From Dactylorhiza incarnata (lineage: Eukaryota; Streptophyta; Magnoliopsida; Asparagales; Orchidaceae), in NCBI GenBank assembly GCA_033032865.1, contig JAWHQI010000040.1, forward strand, positions 11,949,001 to 12,013,000: 64,000 nucleotides of DNA, read 5' to 3'. Under the pieces are notes generated by a model. The model was not told the DNA's origin. It did no database searches and was given only the letters and a program-made list of their open reading frames with translations. Made by a program: the position numbers and the translations under genes. Below, piece after piece: positions 31,757 to 41,731 of the stretch. How positions within the stretch are numbered: the first letter of the stretch is position 1; every line of letters begins with the position of its first letter.

Positions 31757-33618
31757 TGACGTAGGGTGAGGCTCTAGATGAAAACTAAGGGTAGATGAAA
31801 GTGCAAATGTTCGGCGAATTCAAACTTGCAAAACAATATTTTAAATCATATAACTAGATTTTTTTCACAATTGAATTAAAGCAATTTAAAACCAAGGTAA
31901 CAAAGAGAAGCGTATGAGCGCGAGAGTGCGTGAAAATAAATACTATTTAAATAGGAAATCACAAAGACAAAACGACTGAAAGAAAACTTACAAACCACTA
32001 CCTCTACAAGTAGAGAATAATCACGAGATCCAACGGTAAAGAAATCAACACACAAACCTTGATTACCACTACTATAAAGAGGGGAGGGCTGGAGGCGCTT
32101 TAAGAGGGCTGCCTGGAACAGATTTCAGCGATAAACAACTCAGAGTTGTTGTTCTGGAAGTCTGGACAGCAACCCGAGGATTTGGGGAAAGTCCTAGGGT
32201 GAATTCTTGGACTGTTTTGCTGACCCGAGGTTTTGTTTGAGGCTCCACGTGAGGGAAGAAGGCAGGGAGGGGGATGGATTGTTTGTGGCTCCACGTGATG
32301 GAAGAAGGCAGGGAGGGGCTCGGCAATAGAGCAGACAGAGGGGGTTGTAGCGGGAAGGAGAGGGAGGTCGCAAGTAGTGGGAGGGGCCTGGGAGAGTTGG
32401 CCCGGTTCAGTAAATGAATGGGGGAGTGGTTTGGTTAATTGGGAGTTGTGGGTTGAAGTTTCACGTGGGGGTTCAGAGAGGCTTGAGGAGAGGGGGTGGC
32501 AGTTATAACATGGGGATGGTGGGAGGGAGTTATGGCTTGAAATTAGGAAATAACTCCTTTAATTTAGGAGGTGGGGTTAGTGGGGTGGTTAGAGGTAGTT
32601 ATGGTGGTTATGGCTAGTGGTGGAGGAGGGTGGTGGCTGGTGGTGGCCGGAGGTGGTTGCCGGTGGTGGTAGAAGTCGCCGAAGACGTTTTCCGGCGATC
32701 GCCGGAAAACACTAAATGATGAAAATGAGTACGAGAGGTGTAGGAGGACCACCGGAGATGGCTGGAGACGAACTCCGGTGATCGTCGGAGATGTTTTATT
32801 GGATGTTGGGGCTGTTTTTTTGTGGGGATTTTCGAGGTGGTGGCTCCACGACGAGAAATTGGAATGGAGGATGGAGATGGGGTGGCCGGCCTCTGGTAAA
32901 GGAAGCGCAGCACCCCTTAGACTGGCTGTTGTAGTCCAGGGAAGGGTCGGCTGTTTGTTGTAATGGGAGAGAGAAAGTGTGGTTGCGGCTTGCTGTAGAG
33001 GTGGACAGTTTCTACCAAATGGATGGGGGGAGGGAGGGTGGTGGGTTGTCGGCTGCTGCAGTCCAGAGAAAGAAGGGGTTCGGCTGTAACAGGGAATAAG
33101 GGGAAGGAGATGGCTACTACAATGAAGTGGGGTGGGGTGGGGTGGATTGGCCGGATTGGCCGGATTGGCCGGGCTCCTGAAGGGAGAATAAGGCTTGGCC
33201 GGCCAAGGGTAGGGAGGAGAGTAAATCCGGGCTTCGCACCCGGAGTCGGCTTCAGCACCGAAGTGATCAAGGATTGGGATTCTAAACTTCAATCTTCAAT
33301 GCCTAAAATGAGAGCCTTCACCCTTCTATTTATAGTTTTCAGCACCGAAGTGATCAAGGATTGGGATTCTAAACTTCAATCTTCAATGCCTAAAATGAGA
33401 GTCCTCACCCTCTATTTATAGTTTTCTAAAGACCAATGAACGGCTATTATTGGTCGAACACTCAGACTCAAATAAAACAAAAATTACAACTCAAAATAAA
33501 AAATGACAAGAGACAAAAATAAGGTTGTCGAGCAGCTCGAAATGAGCGGTCCCGATCGTCACTGCGCCTGTGATCGTCGTGAGTAGACACGAACGGTCGG
33601 GCGGGCTGCTCCCCATCA
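31757..33618 (-). repeat. E4 3' LTR with duplicated promoter segment
   Basis: 1862 bp. On the element strand a TATA box (CTATAAATAG) occurs twice, at 33412-33421 and 33326-33335, because an approximately 87-bp segment (33251-33337 and 33338-33424) is tandemly duplicated. GGATTGGCC is repeated three times at 33144-33170. Long proline-rich open frames on the minus strand recur in the other LTR and are LTR sequence. Confidence 0.92.
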
Positions 33619-33632
33619 AGTTCTCCCATCTC
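33619..33632 (-). other. E4 polypurine tract
   Basis: On the minus strand GAGATGGGAGAACT lies directly before the LTR start TGATGGGG. Position and purine content fit second-strand priming. Confidence 0.75.
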
Positions 33633-33679
33633 ATAATCATTCATCTCCGTAGAATGAAGATGGTCATAATGTCGTCGTA

Positions 33680-33835
33680 GTAAGGGGGCGAGTCTCTAAA
33701 GCTCTGCTGCAGAAACTCAGATATCGTCGGTGAAGTGGCGGCCTTGCCAATGGACCAAATAGTGAACTCTGTCGAGTGCCAGTACAAGCTCATGGGCCAC
33801 GATCTCCGTAATGATGTCAAACGGGTTGGCGACCG
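33680..33835 (-). pseudogene. E4 chromodomain remnant
   Basis: Read leftwards from about 33830: DIITEIVAHELVLALD, VHYLVHWQGRHFTDDI, stop, VSAAELQRLAPLL-like sequence. The YLVxWxGR core with a following acidic/aromatic stretch is the chromodomain pattern (chromatin-reading module that directs integration in chromoviruses). The conserved Trp after the DD is lost to a stop. A Pro/Ser/Gln-rich linker (33935-34170) separates it from integrase. Confidence 0.6.
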
Positions 33836-34177
33836 AAGAAGAAGGAACTGCTGATGACGGTGGGACTGCTGCGGACGATGGAACTACTGACGAGATGGAA
33901 CTGTTGATGACAGCGAAACTGCAGAAGACGATATCACTGCTGAAGGTGGGGAGTTACTGTCAACGAACGAGGTGCAGGGATGGGAGAAGCCGAATGATTT
34001 GTCGGTGTCGAAGACTCAGGTGGGAAAGGAAGCTGGGTGGTAGGCGTAGACTGCTGCTGAAGCGGTGAGGTGGAAGGAGATAATAGTGGTGACTGAGGGT
34101 GTAGGGGAGCGGTGGATGTAGACGGAGGCTGAGAGGATGTAGTGGTAGAGGGCGAAGGGTGCACATAGTCATGCGGC

Positions 34178-35958
34178 TCAATATGAAGTCAAATCTTCAA
34201 CATTGAATACCGGTGAAATCTCCATACTTGGCGGGATATACAGTTCATAAGCATTTGATCCAATTCGTTTCATCACAGTGTAAGGACCCATTCGCTTAGC
34301 ATTCAATTTTTTAGCAGTTCCTTTCAGGAACCTCTCAGCGCGTATACGAACCATCACTTGTTCTCCTTCTTTAAAGCTTTTCATTCTCATGTGGTTATCA
34401 GCATACAATTTATAAATATCATTATTGCAAGAAATCTTTCGTCGGACCGACTCATGCATGATATGTATGCCTAATGAAGGACTCAGACGACTCACTAGGA
34501 CGAGACTTTATACATTGAGGAATAAGATCTATTGGCTTCCTAGGCTCATAACCTAAGACTACTGAAATGGACTCAATCCTATGGTCATATTCACCGAACT
34601 ATTAAATGCAAATTCCGTCATGGGTAACACCAAATCCAGAGAGGTGGTGTGGTCATCAACGAGGCATCGCAAAAGATTTCCTAAACTCCTGTTTAGGACT
34701 TCCGTTTGGCCATCCGTCTGTTGGTGGTAAGCAGATGAAAATAGCAGTATCGCACCAGTCTTTTTCCAGAGGGTCTTCCAAAAACAGCTCATGAATCAGA
34801 CATCTCGATCAGAGACGATGGACTTGGGGAGACCGTGAATTCGAAAGGTGTCCCGAAAGAATAGTGAAGCAACGTGAGACGCGTCGGTCGTCTTGTTGCA
34901 TGCAATAAAGTGAGCCATTTTGGAGAACCGGTCAACTACAATGAGTATGGAATCGTGCTGGCAGTGGTGTATACAGTCCCGTATTTTGTCGCGATCCCTT
35001 AGCCGTCTGGTAGATATAGCAATGCCGAACAACTTGGGCAACGTCCCTCTTGAGGGAGGGCCAATAAAAACGATCTTCCACTAATGCGGTGTTCGTATCC
35101 CTACCAAAGTGGCCCGCCGCACCACCGGCATGCTTCTCCCAAACCAGATGATCTCGGAGGGAGGTCCTGGGGATGCACAAAAGTGTTCCGTGAAATAAAT
35201 ACTGGTCCGTATTCGAATAATCAGGACGGTCCTCAGTGATCAAATGCTCGAACCTCATGACCTCAGTGGTAAGGGTGTGAAGTAGGCCCACTCGGCGGCT
35301 AAGTGCGTCCGCGGGTTTGTTCTCAGCACATGCTCGGTATTTAAGAACATAGTGGAAGTCCTGCATGTAATCTATCCACTTGGCGTGTCGGTGACTCAAT
35401 TTTTTCTGGGAGTTCAAATAACGTAAGGCCTGGTGATCTGAATATAACACGAACTCTCGTGGGAGGCGGTAGTGTCTCTAGTGCCTCAATGACTGTACTA
35501 TCGCATAAAACTCTCGGTCGTAGTTGGAGTACCTCTGTCGGGCGTCATTCAGCTTCTCACTGAAGTAAGAAACTGGATGACCCTCCTTACTGAGTACTCC
35601 TATGCCTAGAGCGGAGGCGTCGCAAGCAACCTCGAAGGCTCGACCAAAATCAGGTAATCAGAGTACCGGAGCCTTGATCAATTTCTCCTTGATGTCCTCA
35701 AATGCCTGAGTGGCGGCAGGTGTCCACTGAAACTCTCCTTTACGAAGGCAGCTCATATAGGGGTTCATGATGGTGCTGAATTCTCTGAGAAAGCGTCTAT
35801 AAAATGTGGCCAACCCGTGGAAACTTCGAGCCTCGTGGATATTCGTGGAGATTGGCCAATCTCTGATGGACCTAACTTTGTCGGGATCTACGGACACGCC
35901 TGAGGCAGAAATGATAAACCCTAGAAAGTGTACAGACTCAGATAAGAAGGTGCACTTC
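34178..35958 (-). pseudogene. pol: E4 RT thumb, RNase H and integrase
   Basis: Continues the RT cut by E5: FLGFIIS, SVDPDKVRSIRDWP (35890), then RNase H with CDASALGIGV, LYSDHQALRYLNSQ and ADALSRR. The integrase zinc finger keeps both His (HAGGAAGHF) but the second Cys pair is damaged (HCYIYQ). The stretch with the first catalytic Asp (usually SMDFVxGLP) is missing at about 34960, while [17 protein letters not shown] (second Asp) and QTDGQTEVLNRS (Glu) are present. The C-terminal module (ERFLKGTAKKLNAKRMGPYT) reads to about 34200. Stops at about 34795 and elsewhere. Dead enzyme set. Confidence 0.88.
35954..35958. other. E5 target-site duplication, left copy
   Basis: ACTTC, repeated at 43273-43277. 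The minus-strand RT of E4 reads straight through (HLKK into the thumb) when the insert and one copy are removed. Confidence 0.95.
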
Positions 35959-36247
35959 TGATGAGTCTCATTTATATATATATTTTTGGACTCATTTGGG
36001 CTGATATTCTAGTGTTTGCACCACATTTTAGTCACGTTTTCATTTATATATACTATTCCATGCTTGGTGCACCATTAAGCCCATTTCGGTGTGCAATTGC
36101 ATTCCTCGTTGTTGGGGGTAAGCACATTGTGCTCCCCTTCCCTTCTTTGATGTATTTCTGTGCTAGACGTGTATTCCCAGCTGGTATATCTTGTTTGCAG
36201 GTGACTTGATCGTCCCGTTTTCCCCCAAATGTAATTTCTGTGCATAT

Positions 36248-36557
36248 CGCACGGTCGTGCGTTTCCTTGACGCACGGTCTGCGCGGTCGTGCGTTTGTGT
36301 CTGGGAAGAAAATGGAGCGTCGGAGTTTACTCGTGCGTTTTAACGCACGGGCGAATTCGCCCGTGCGTGAGTAAAACGCACGGTCGACCTGTATATTTGT
36401 GATTTCAGAGCGTCGGATTTTACCCGTGCGTTTGGACGCACGGGCGGCGTTGGTCGTGCGTGAATAAATCGCACGGGCGGCGCAGCGTATTCTACAAGCC
36501 ATATTTTATCCGTTAATATCGCACGGTCTGCGCACGATCGTGCGTTCGACCGTGCGT
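36248..36557. promoter_or_regulatory. Array of inverted GCACGG/CCGTGC motifs in E5 U3
   Basis: About 16 occurrences of GCACGG, CGTGCG or CCGTGC in both orientations within 310 bp, ending about 22 bp upstream of the TATA box. They pair into hairpins; the best is a perfect 26-bp palindrome at 36343-36368 centred on GAATTC. The identical array is in the 3' LTR (42021-42330). Possible roles are clustered transcription-factor sites (GCACGG and CACG cores resemble bHLH or NAC-type targets), RNA structure, or a high-CG methylation target. Only the sequence pattern is observed; function is inference. Confidence 0.75.
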
Positions 36558-36579
36558 GACCAATTTTCAGTCTGTTTCC

Positions 36580-36587
36580 TATAAAAA
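36580..36587 (+). promoter_or_regulatory. E5 5' LTR TATA box
   Basis: TATAAAAA in a GC-rich to mixed context, just after the motif array and CAATTTT. Transcription would be expected to start about 30 bp downstream, near 36615, defining the U3/R border. Confidence 0.7.
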
Positions 36588-37505
36588 GCAGGAATCGAGG
36601 CAGTCAACGGAGGATCGGGAGAGGGAGGATCGGGAGAGGACGACCGGGAGCGATTCGGAGAGCGGGAAATCTCTTCCTTCCCGCTGCTCTTGAGGGCTGA
36701 AGGCTTCCCCTTCATCTCCTCCACCATCAAGGCCATTTCCGGTGATTTCCACCTCCATCCTTCCATCCGGGAGCATTAGGAAGCTTCATCCACCATTAGC
36801 TCAAGCATTCCTCGCCAAGGAGACCAAGGAAGCGCTGAAGATCGTAGGAGCGGTGACAGCCTCCTTCGAGCCAAGCTCACCATCTGAGGGCCGAGTCCGG
36901 AGAGAGCCCGACAACCTCTCATTCCGGCCGTGAACCCAAGCCGTGACTTCTTCTTTGTGGTCCTCTCTACCCTTGAATGCTTATACTTCATTTTTGTGTT
37001 GTATGAACACGTGTTAAGCTAATCTTAAGTAGTTTTGCTTTCCTTCATATGCACTGATGTTGTGGTGGCATGAATAGCCCCTTTGTTCCTAGTGATTTTC
37101 TGTGATTTGATGTGGGTGAAGCCACTAGCAATTGCTAGTGGTGATGTTTTGAGAAGAGGTGTGTGCGACCCTCAACCGTCATAGTGATTTCCCGTCCATG
37201 CGCCTTCCGAAGCACGGCATCGCGGCCGTTGTACCCATCTCGCCGTGCGAAGCGGAGTTTTGACCCGCATCTTTCTTCATTCTGCAATAGCGTAGGAAAC
37301 CAAATCAAAACCCCCCGTTGTTGCTTATTACTCCTTTTAACTGATTTTCTGTTTAGAGCAAATAGTACTACCCAACTTGCGGTCCTTGAGAGATCGATAC
37401 TTGGGGATAACTTCCCATTTTTATTACTTGAGCGACCGGTGCACTGCCGTCGTATCGCATTTCATGCCTGCTAATTAGCAGTGCCGAAATAGCGCATCAA
37501 GTTTT

Positions 37506-37523
37506 TGGCGTCGTTGTCGGGGA
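37506..37523 (+). other. E5 primer-binding site (Asp-tRNA type, Athila signature)
   Basis: TGGCGTCGTTGTCGGGGA shortly after the LTR end resembles the TGGCGCCGTTGCCGGGGA site characteristic of plant Athila elements. Confidence 0.85.
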
Positions 37524-37610
37524 CTGCAAGCGTGTGTGATTTGTTTTTCTTTGGAGATCCGTTGTAAGGTCTTTTTGTTTTTTTGTTTTTTTTTTTGATT
37601 ATCTGCTTTC

Positions 37611-39683
37611 ATGTTGAAGAAGTGTATGCATAGAAGAGATCCCGGTGAGTGTGCAGCATTGGACCCTGAGATAGAGCGTACTCTGCGGGCGCGTCTACGT
37701 GCTGCTGCCACCATGGATGTTAATGGAAATCAGGCTAATCCCGGAGTGGGAAATGCACCGGCTGTGGCTCAGGCTGCTGACGAGAATGAAGTGGCTAGGC
37801 CACGACCTAGGACTATGAGAGACTACACTACACCCACTGTTGGGAGTGTGTACCCTGGATTCGGCCCAGCTATCACCAACAACTTTGAGATAAAGCCGGC
37901 CATCCTGAACATGGTCCGCAATCAGGCCCAGTTCTCTGGATTAGCAAGTGAAGACCCCCATCTTCACTTAATTGAATTCGCAGAAATTTGTGGAACATTT
38001 CGTTATGCAGGATTGGCTGACGAGACGGTGAAGCGCAGGCTATTCCCTTTCTCTCTACGTGACAAGGCAAAGGCGTGGCTCCACACGATCCCTGCCGGTA
38101 CAGCTACCACTTGGGACGCCCTGCAAGAAAAAATTTTGGCAAAGTTTCACCCTGTTGACAAAGTTGTGAACTTGCGGAGGGAAATAGCAACCTTCCAACA
38201 GCTTGATCAGGAGGGTCTCTCAGAAGCTTGGGAGAGGTTCATGAACCTTCTCCGGAAATGCCCCCAGCATGAGTTGCAACCATGGGCCATAGTAGAAAAT
38301 TTTTATTTTGCTATTGAACCTAACTACAGGGCCATGATTGATGCTGCTGCAGGCGGAACTTTGATGAACCACACCCCTGAAGAAGCATTGCGGATCGTCC
38401 AAGACACTGCCATTCATAGTTCCTTTTGGACTGCCGGAAGAAACGCTCCAAGGAACACTCGCGGTCTTTTTGAGGTGAACACGTCTGGTACACCTGCTGA
38501 AAGTACCATGCTACTTAAGAGGCCTACCCCCCCCCCTTCTGCCTCAGTGATGATGATCTCATGTCAAGGCTGTGGAAACCCAGGGCATCATGCATATGAG
38601 TGCCTCACAGGTGAGCAACCTAATGAAGTTTCTTTTGATGAAAGTGTTAATTATATTAATGATCAAACTCAAGGAGCACCGTTCAATAACACTTATAACT
38701 CGGGCGTGAGAAGTCATCCGAACTTCTCTTGGAAACAAAACATTCCAGGCCAACGATGGCAAGGAGGCTCGCATCAATACGATGCTCAAGCCTCCGGTAG
38801 CCAACCGCGGCCGCCTCAACCGAGTTATAATCATGGTGCCCCAACTCCTAAGAAGAGCAACCTTGAAGAAATGATGGAAAGGTTTATGCATGTCGCGAAC
38901 TCTAACATGGTTAACCAAACCGCGTCCATGCGCAACTTGGAGACGCAATTGGGCCAATTGGCTCAATTGTTAACCGAGCGGTCGCAAGGGACCCTTCCTA
39001 GCAACACAGAAAAAAATCCTATAAATCAAGGGAAGAGTCTCACCGACACGGATGTGGTTGACCCAAATGAATTAGTCATCAATTGTTCTATTAATAATGT
39101 CCAAACTGCTGCCTTATGTGACTCCGGATCATCCCGCAACGTCCTTGCATTGCAAGACGTGGCTAAATTGCAACTCGAGATGAACCCGGATGATCGGAAG
39201 TCTTTGGTGCTCGCTAATGGGACCATTATTCAGTCGGAGGGAGAAGTGAAGAATGTTGAAATCATGGTTGAGGGGACGGTGGTGGTCGCTGACTTCCAAG
39301 TGTTGGGACCCCAGGAGAATAACTCTATCCCCATCTTGGGAGTGTCGTTCTTGAAAGAGAGCGGTGCCACTTTGGATTTTTCCGCTGGGAAAGTTATCAT
39401 CCCTACTTGCCCCAAAATTGTGACTGAAACATTGTCTTGCTTTTCCCAAAGTATTTCTGATAAATCTCTTAGTGATGCAGGAATCAAGGTTGAAATAGTA
39501 CTGTTGGACGAAGAAAAGGAGGAGAAACAATCATGCGGAGAAGAAGAAGAAATAGATTTGAGAAAGGAATGTGACCCGGAAAGGAAGGAAGACCTGGTGT
39601 CTGAACCCATTCAGCTGAACTTAACTCGGGACAATATCCCATTCTTTTCTGACAATAAATTTTGTAATAAACTTTTTAAATAG
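37611..39683 (+). CDS. gag: E5 gag-protease protein, 690 aa, intact
   Basis: Athila-type capsid protein fused to a retropepsin-like domain. The ATG at 37611 is the first in frame after the primer site; a later in-frame Met at about residue 35 (TMDVNGN) is an alternative. Residues about 75-290 are the gag capsid (GFGPAITNNFEIKPAIL, DPHLHLIEFAEICGTF, FPFSLRDKAKAWLHTIPAG). The zinc knuckle CQGCGNPGHHAYEC is at residues 318-331. A Gln/Asn-rich linker and a helical stretch (MRNLETQLGQLAQLL) follow. Residues about 485-610 look like an aspartic protease: ALCDSGSSRNVL with Asp 504, and PILGVSFLKESGATLDF. The C-terminus is Glu/Lys-rich. Family roles are particle assembly, RNA packaging and self-cleavage in the cytoplasm. 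A C10 homopolymer at 38527-38536 inside the gene is in frame. No lesion seen. Confidence 0.9.
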   Translation: MLKKCMHRRDPGECAALDPEIERTLRARLRAAATMDVNGNQANPGVGNAPAVAQAADENEVARPRPRTMRDYTTPTVGSVYPGFGPAITNNFEIKPAILNMVRNQAQFSGLASEDPHLHLIEFAEICGTFRYAGLADETVKRRLFPFSLRDKAKAWLHTIPAGTATTWDALQEKILAKFHPVDKVVNLRREIATFQQLDQEGLSEAWERFMNLLRKCPQHELQPWAIVENFYFAIEPNYRAMIDAAAGGTLMNHTPEEALRIVQDTAIHSSFWTAGRNAPRNTRGLFEVNTSGTPAESTMLLKRPTPPPSASVMMISCQGCGNPGHHAYECLTGEQPNEVSFDESVNYINDQTQGAPFNNTYNSGVRSHPNFSWKQNIPGQRWQGGSHQYDAQASGSQPRPPQPSYNHGAPTPKKSNLEEMMERFMHVANSNMVNQTASMRNLETQLGQLAQLLTERSQGTLPSNTEKNPINQGKSLTDTDVVDPNELVINCSINNVQTAALCDSGSSRNVLALQDVAKLQLEMNPDDRKSLVLANGTIIQSEGEVKNVEIMVEGTVVVADFQVLGPQENNSIPILGVSFLKESGATLDFSAGKVIIPTCPKIVTETLSCFSQSISDKSLSDAGIKVEIVLLDEEKEEKQSCGEEEEIDLRKECDPERKEDLVSEPIQLNLTRDNIPFFSDNKFCNKLFK

Positions 39684-41731
39684 ACGGTCTCTTGGGCTGA
39701 CCCAGTTGCCACTACGGTAACGGGAGTGACGCCACCCACCACTAAGGTGGGAAAATCTGATGACTACCATCGCTGGCGCTCTCCTACCGTGGAGAAACTG
39801 GAACTTGAAAGAAGAGAGCGTAGTGCTCGCTCCACTGCTTCCAGTGGCAAGTTGGCAGAGGCTAGGGGAAAATTGGGTAATACCAATTTTGGCCCTAAAG
39901 CTTTCACCTCCAGCCTACAAGCCACTGGGGACGTGCACTACAAAAGCGCGTATAGCTGAGTTCCTTTTTTTTTGTGTTGTGATCTATATCTGTGAAATTT
40001 TTCTCTAGATTCTCTGCTATTTGAACAATGATTAATACAGGTATTTGGTCCACCTTAAAGGACGTTAAACAAAAGGGCTTCTTGGGAGACAACCCATGGG
40101 AACCACCCGGTTCCGTCTATCTTTTTAATCCTTTTGTGTATTGTTATTTCAGTTTTGCTAACATTGTAGGTGAAGCTATGCTCTCGCGTGGAAGGAGATT
40201 TATTTTTAAAGAAATTGGGATTACCGCACTTCTGGCATGCTCCTTTGTGAGCATAGGTCAACTCTTCCCCTCTCTTACTTATGTTTGAATTGCTTATTTT
40301 AGATGTTCTCAATCAAGTCTGAAGGAGAGAGCGAGTTGTGCACGTGCACGCACGTTGCATGACATGCTAGAATGTGCTGAGTTAGGATTTATATTTGGTT
40401 GCATACACTTGCACCTAGTTCACGCGCACTTGATCACGCGTGCTTATTGGGTATCACTGCGAGGTTTTCCCGCTCATAAGAATTGAATTGTTAGTGTTTG
40501 AGTGAGGAGTAGAGAAAAATGTTGACTCGAGTAGTGCTCTAGTCATGTGCTCCCGTCACACCTAGAAATTCAATTAGGGTAGAATAAAATTCAGAGTTGT
40601 AATGTAATTATTTCTGTTATAGTAGATGAAATTTATTTTACTTTAGTGGTGGATCCGGTGAATCCAACGGTAGCAATAGGTCGAGTGTAGCAGACTAGTA
40701 GTAGCTTATTACTAGGGTCGAAAGGAAGGACAACCTTTCTCGGTGGCTAGAACTTGCACTAGGCGACTCTTGACACGATTGTGTTGATGTACTCGTCATG
40801 AAATGTGATATAGGTCATCTCTTGATCCGTTTGTGCTTTTGAAATCCTTACCTACGTAATCACCATTGCAAGCCCATTTGAGCCTACTCTTCCTCCTTGT
40901 TTAGCTCCACTAATAATGTAACCAAAGCCATAAAGCCGAACCTATGTTCGCACCAACCGTTGAGCTGAAAGAAATTTCTTTCTCGATCGCATTTGGTGTC
41001 ATCTATGTTGTGTATGACAGCTTTAATTTAGCTGAAGGAGTCGTTTTATTGCGCTTAAAAATGTTCTTTTGCCGAAAAGAGAAAAGAAAAGAAAAGAAAG
41101 AAAAGAAAAGAAAAATAAAAGAGTTGTGCAATAATAATTTTCTCTCGGCAAAATTTTTGTATATTTGGCTCAACGCGCACCTAATGTTTCAGTTGAAGTC
41201 CGGGGGTATCGTGTAAGTACTGCAAATGTTGTATTGGTGATTGTCATTCTCTTGAGTGTGACGGTTGTGTTGAGTGTGATTCCCATCGTCCTTCTACTTA
41301 CCTAGCCTATACTCAACCCAAGCCCAATAATTGCCTATAAGTCCTATTGATTTTAGATACGAGTCGTCTCATGCAGTAGAGAGAGTGCGAACATGCAAGC
41401 CTATGGACACCGACTTTGATGGATTTCTTAGGAGATTGTCTCTAGCTTCGATTTGAGTAATATTTTACTCAGTAATCACACTATTTTCCCTTTTTGCGCG
41501 ACCGAAAGATTCACCAGGATTCACCATCCAAGTAAAGTAAATTCCAAACTACTGTTTTAGAAATAATTAGATATAACTCTGAGTTTAATTCTGTTCTAAT
41601 GTATTTCTACGTACGAGAGCATGCGACTTCGCATAATTCTCTATCGCTCAAACTCATGCTAACATTCAATTGTTCCGACAGGAGAGCTGAGTAGTTTGCC
41701 CGAGACGTGCAAATGGTTAAGTCTAGGGGTG
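39684..41731 (+). other. E5 3' internal non-coding region
   Basis: About 2 kb with no pol. A 78-codon open frame at 39726-39959 (TPPTTKVGKSDDYHRW, ending HYKSAYS) has no known domain. At 40060-40098 GACGTTAAACAAA, GGGCTTCTTGGGAG and CAACCCA form a motif that in Athila elements sits downstream of the pol frame, suggesting pol was lost between about 39680 and 40060. An AAAAG microsatellite lies at 41075-41118. The polypurine tract TAGGGGTG ends at 41731. Confidence 0.65.
41075..41118. repeat. (AAAAG)n microsatellite
   Basis: Imperfect array of AAAAG/AAAGA units in the E5 3' non-coding region. Confidence 0.9.

Larger units (their letters stand above)
35959..37499 (+). repeat. E5 5' LTR
   Basis: 1541 bp. 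Contains, in order, an AT-rich start with TATATATA, the GCACGG inverted-motif array (36248-36557), a TATA box at 36580-36587, a C/T-rich presumptive R/U5, and a 14-bp palindrome CTGCTAATTAGCAG (37468-37481) shortly before the end. Small open frames here recur in the 3' LTR and are not genes. Confidence 0.95.

Noticed and set aside
32564..33292. 242-codon Pro/Ser/His-rich open frame on the minus strand
   Set aside because: It lies wholly within the E4 3' LTR and a related frame recurs in the 5' LTR at 50304-51007; low complexity from G-rich LTR sequence, no domain.
36053..36502. 149-codon frame repeated at 41826-42275
   Set aside because: Spans the inverted-motif array of both E5 LTRs; Arg/Ala repeats come from GCACGG units, not from a protein gene.
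36248..36557. CRISPR-like repeat array
   Set aside because: Motifs are 6-10 bp, in both orientations, with irregular spacing, inside a plant LTR; not CRISPR architecture.
38527..38536. C10 run in E5 gag as a programmed frameshift site
   Set aside because: The normal frame is open on both sides and there is no downstream pol frame to be reached.
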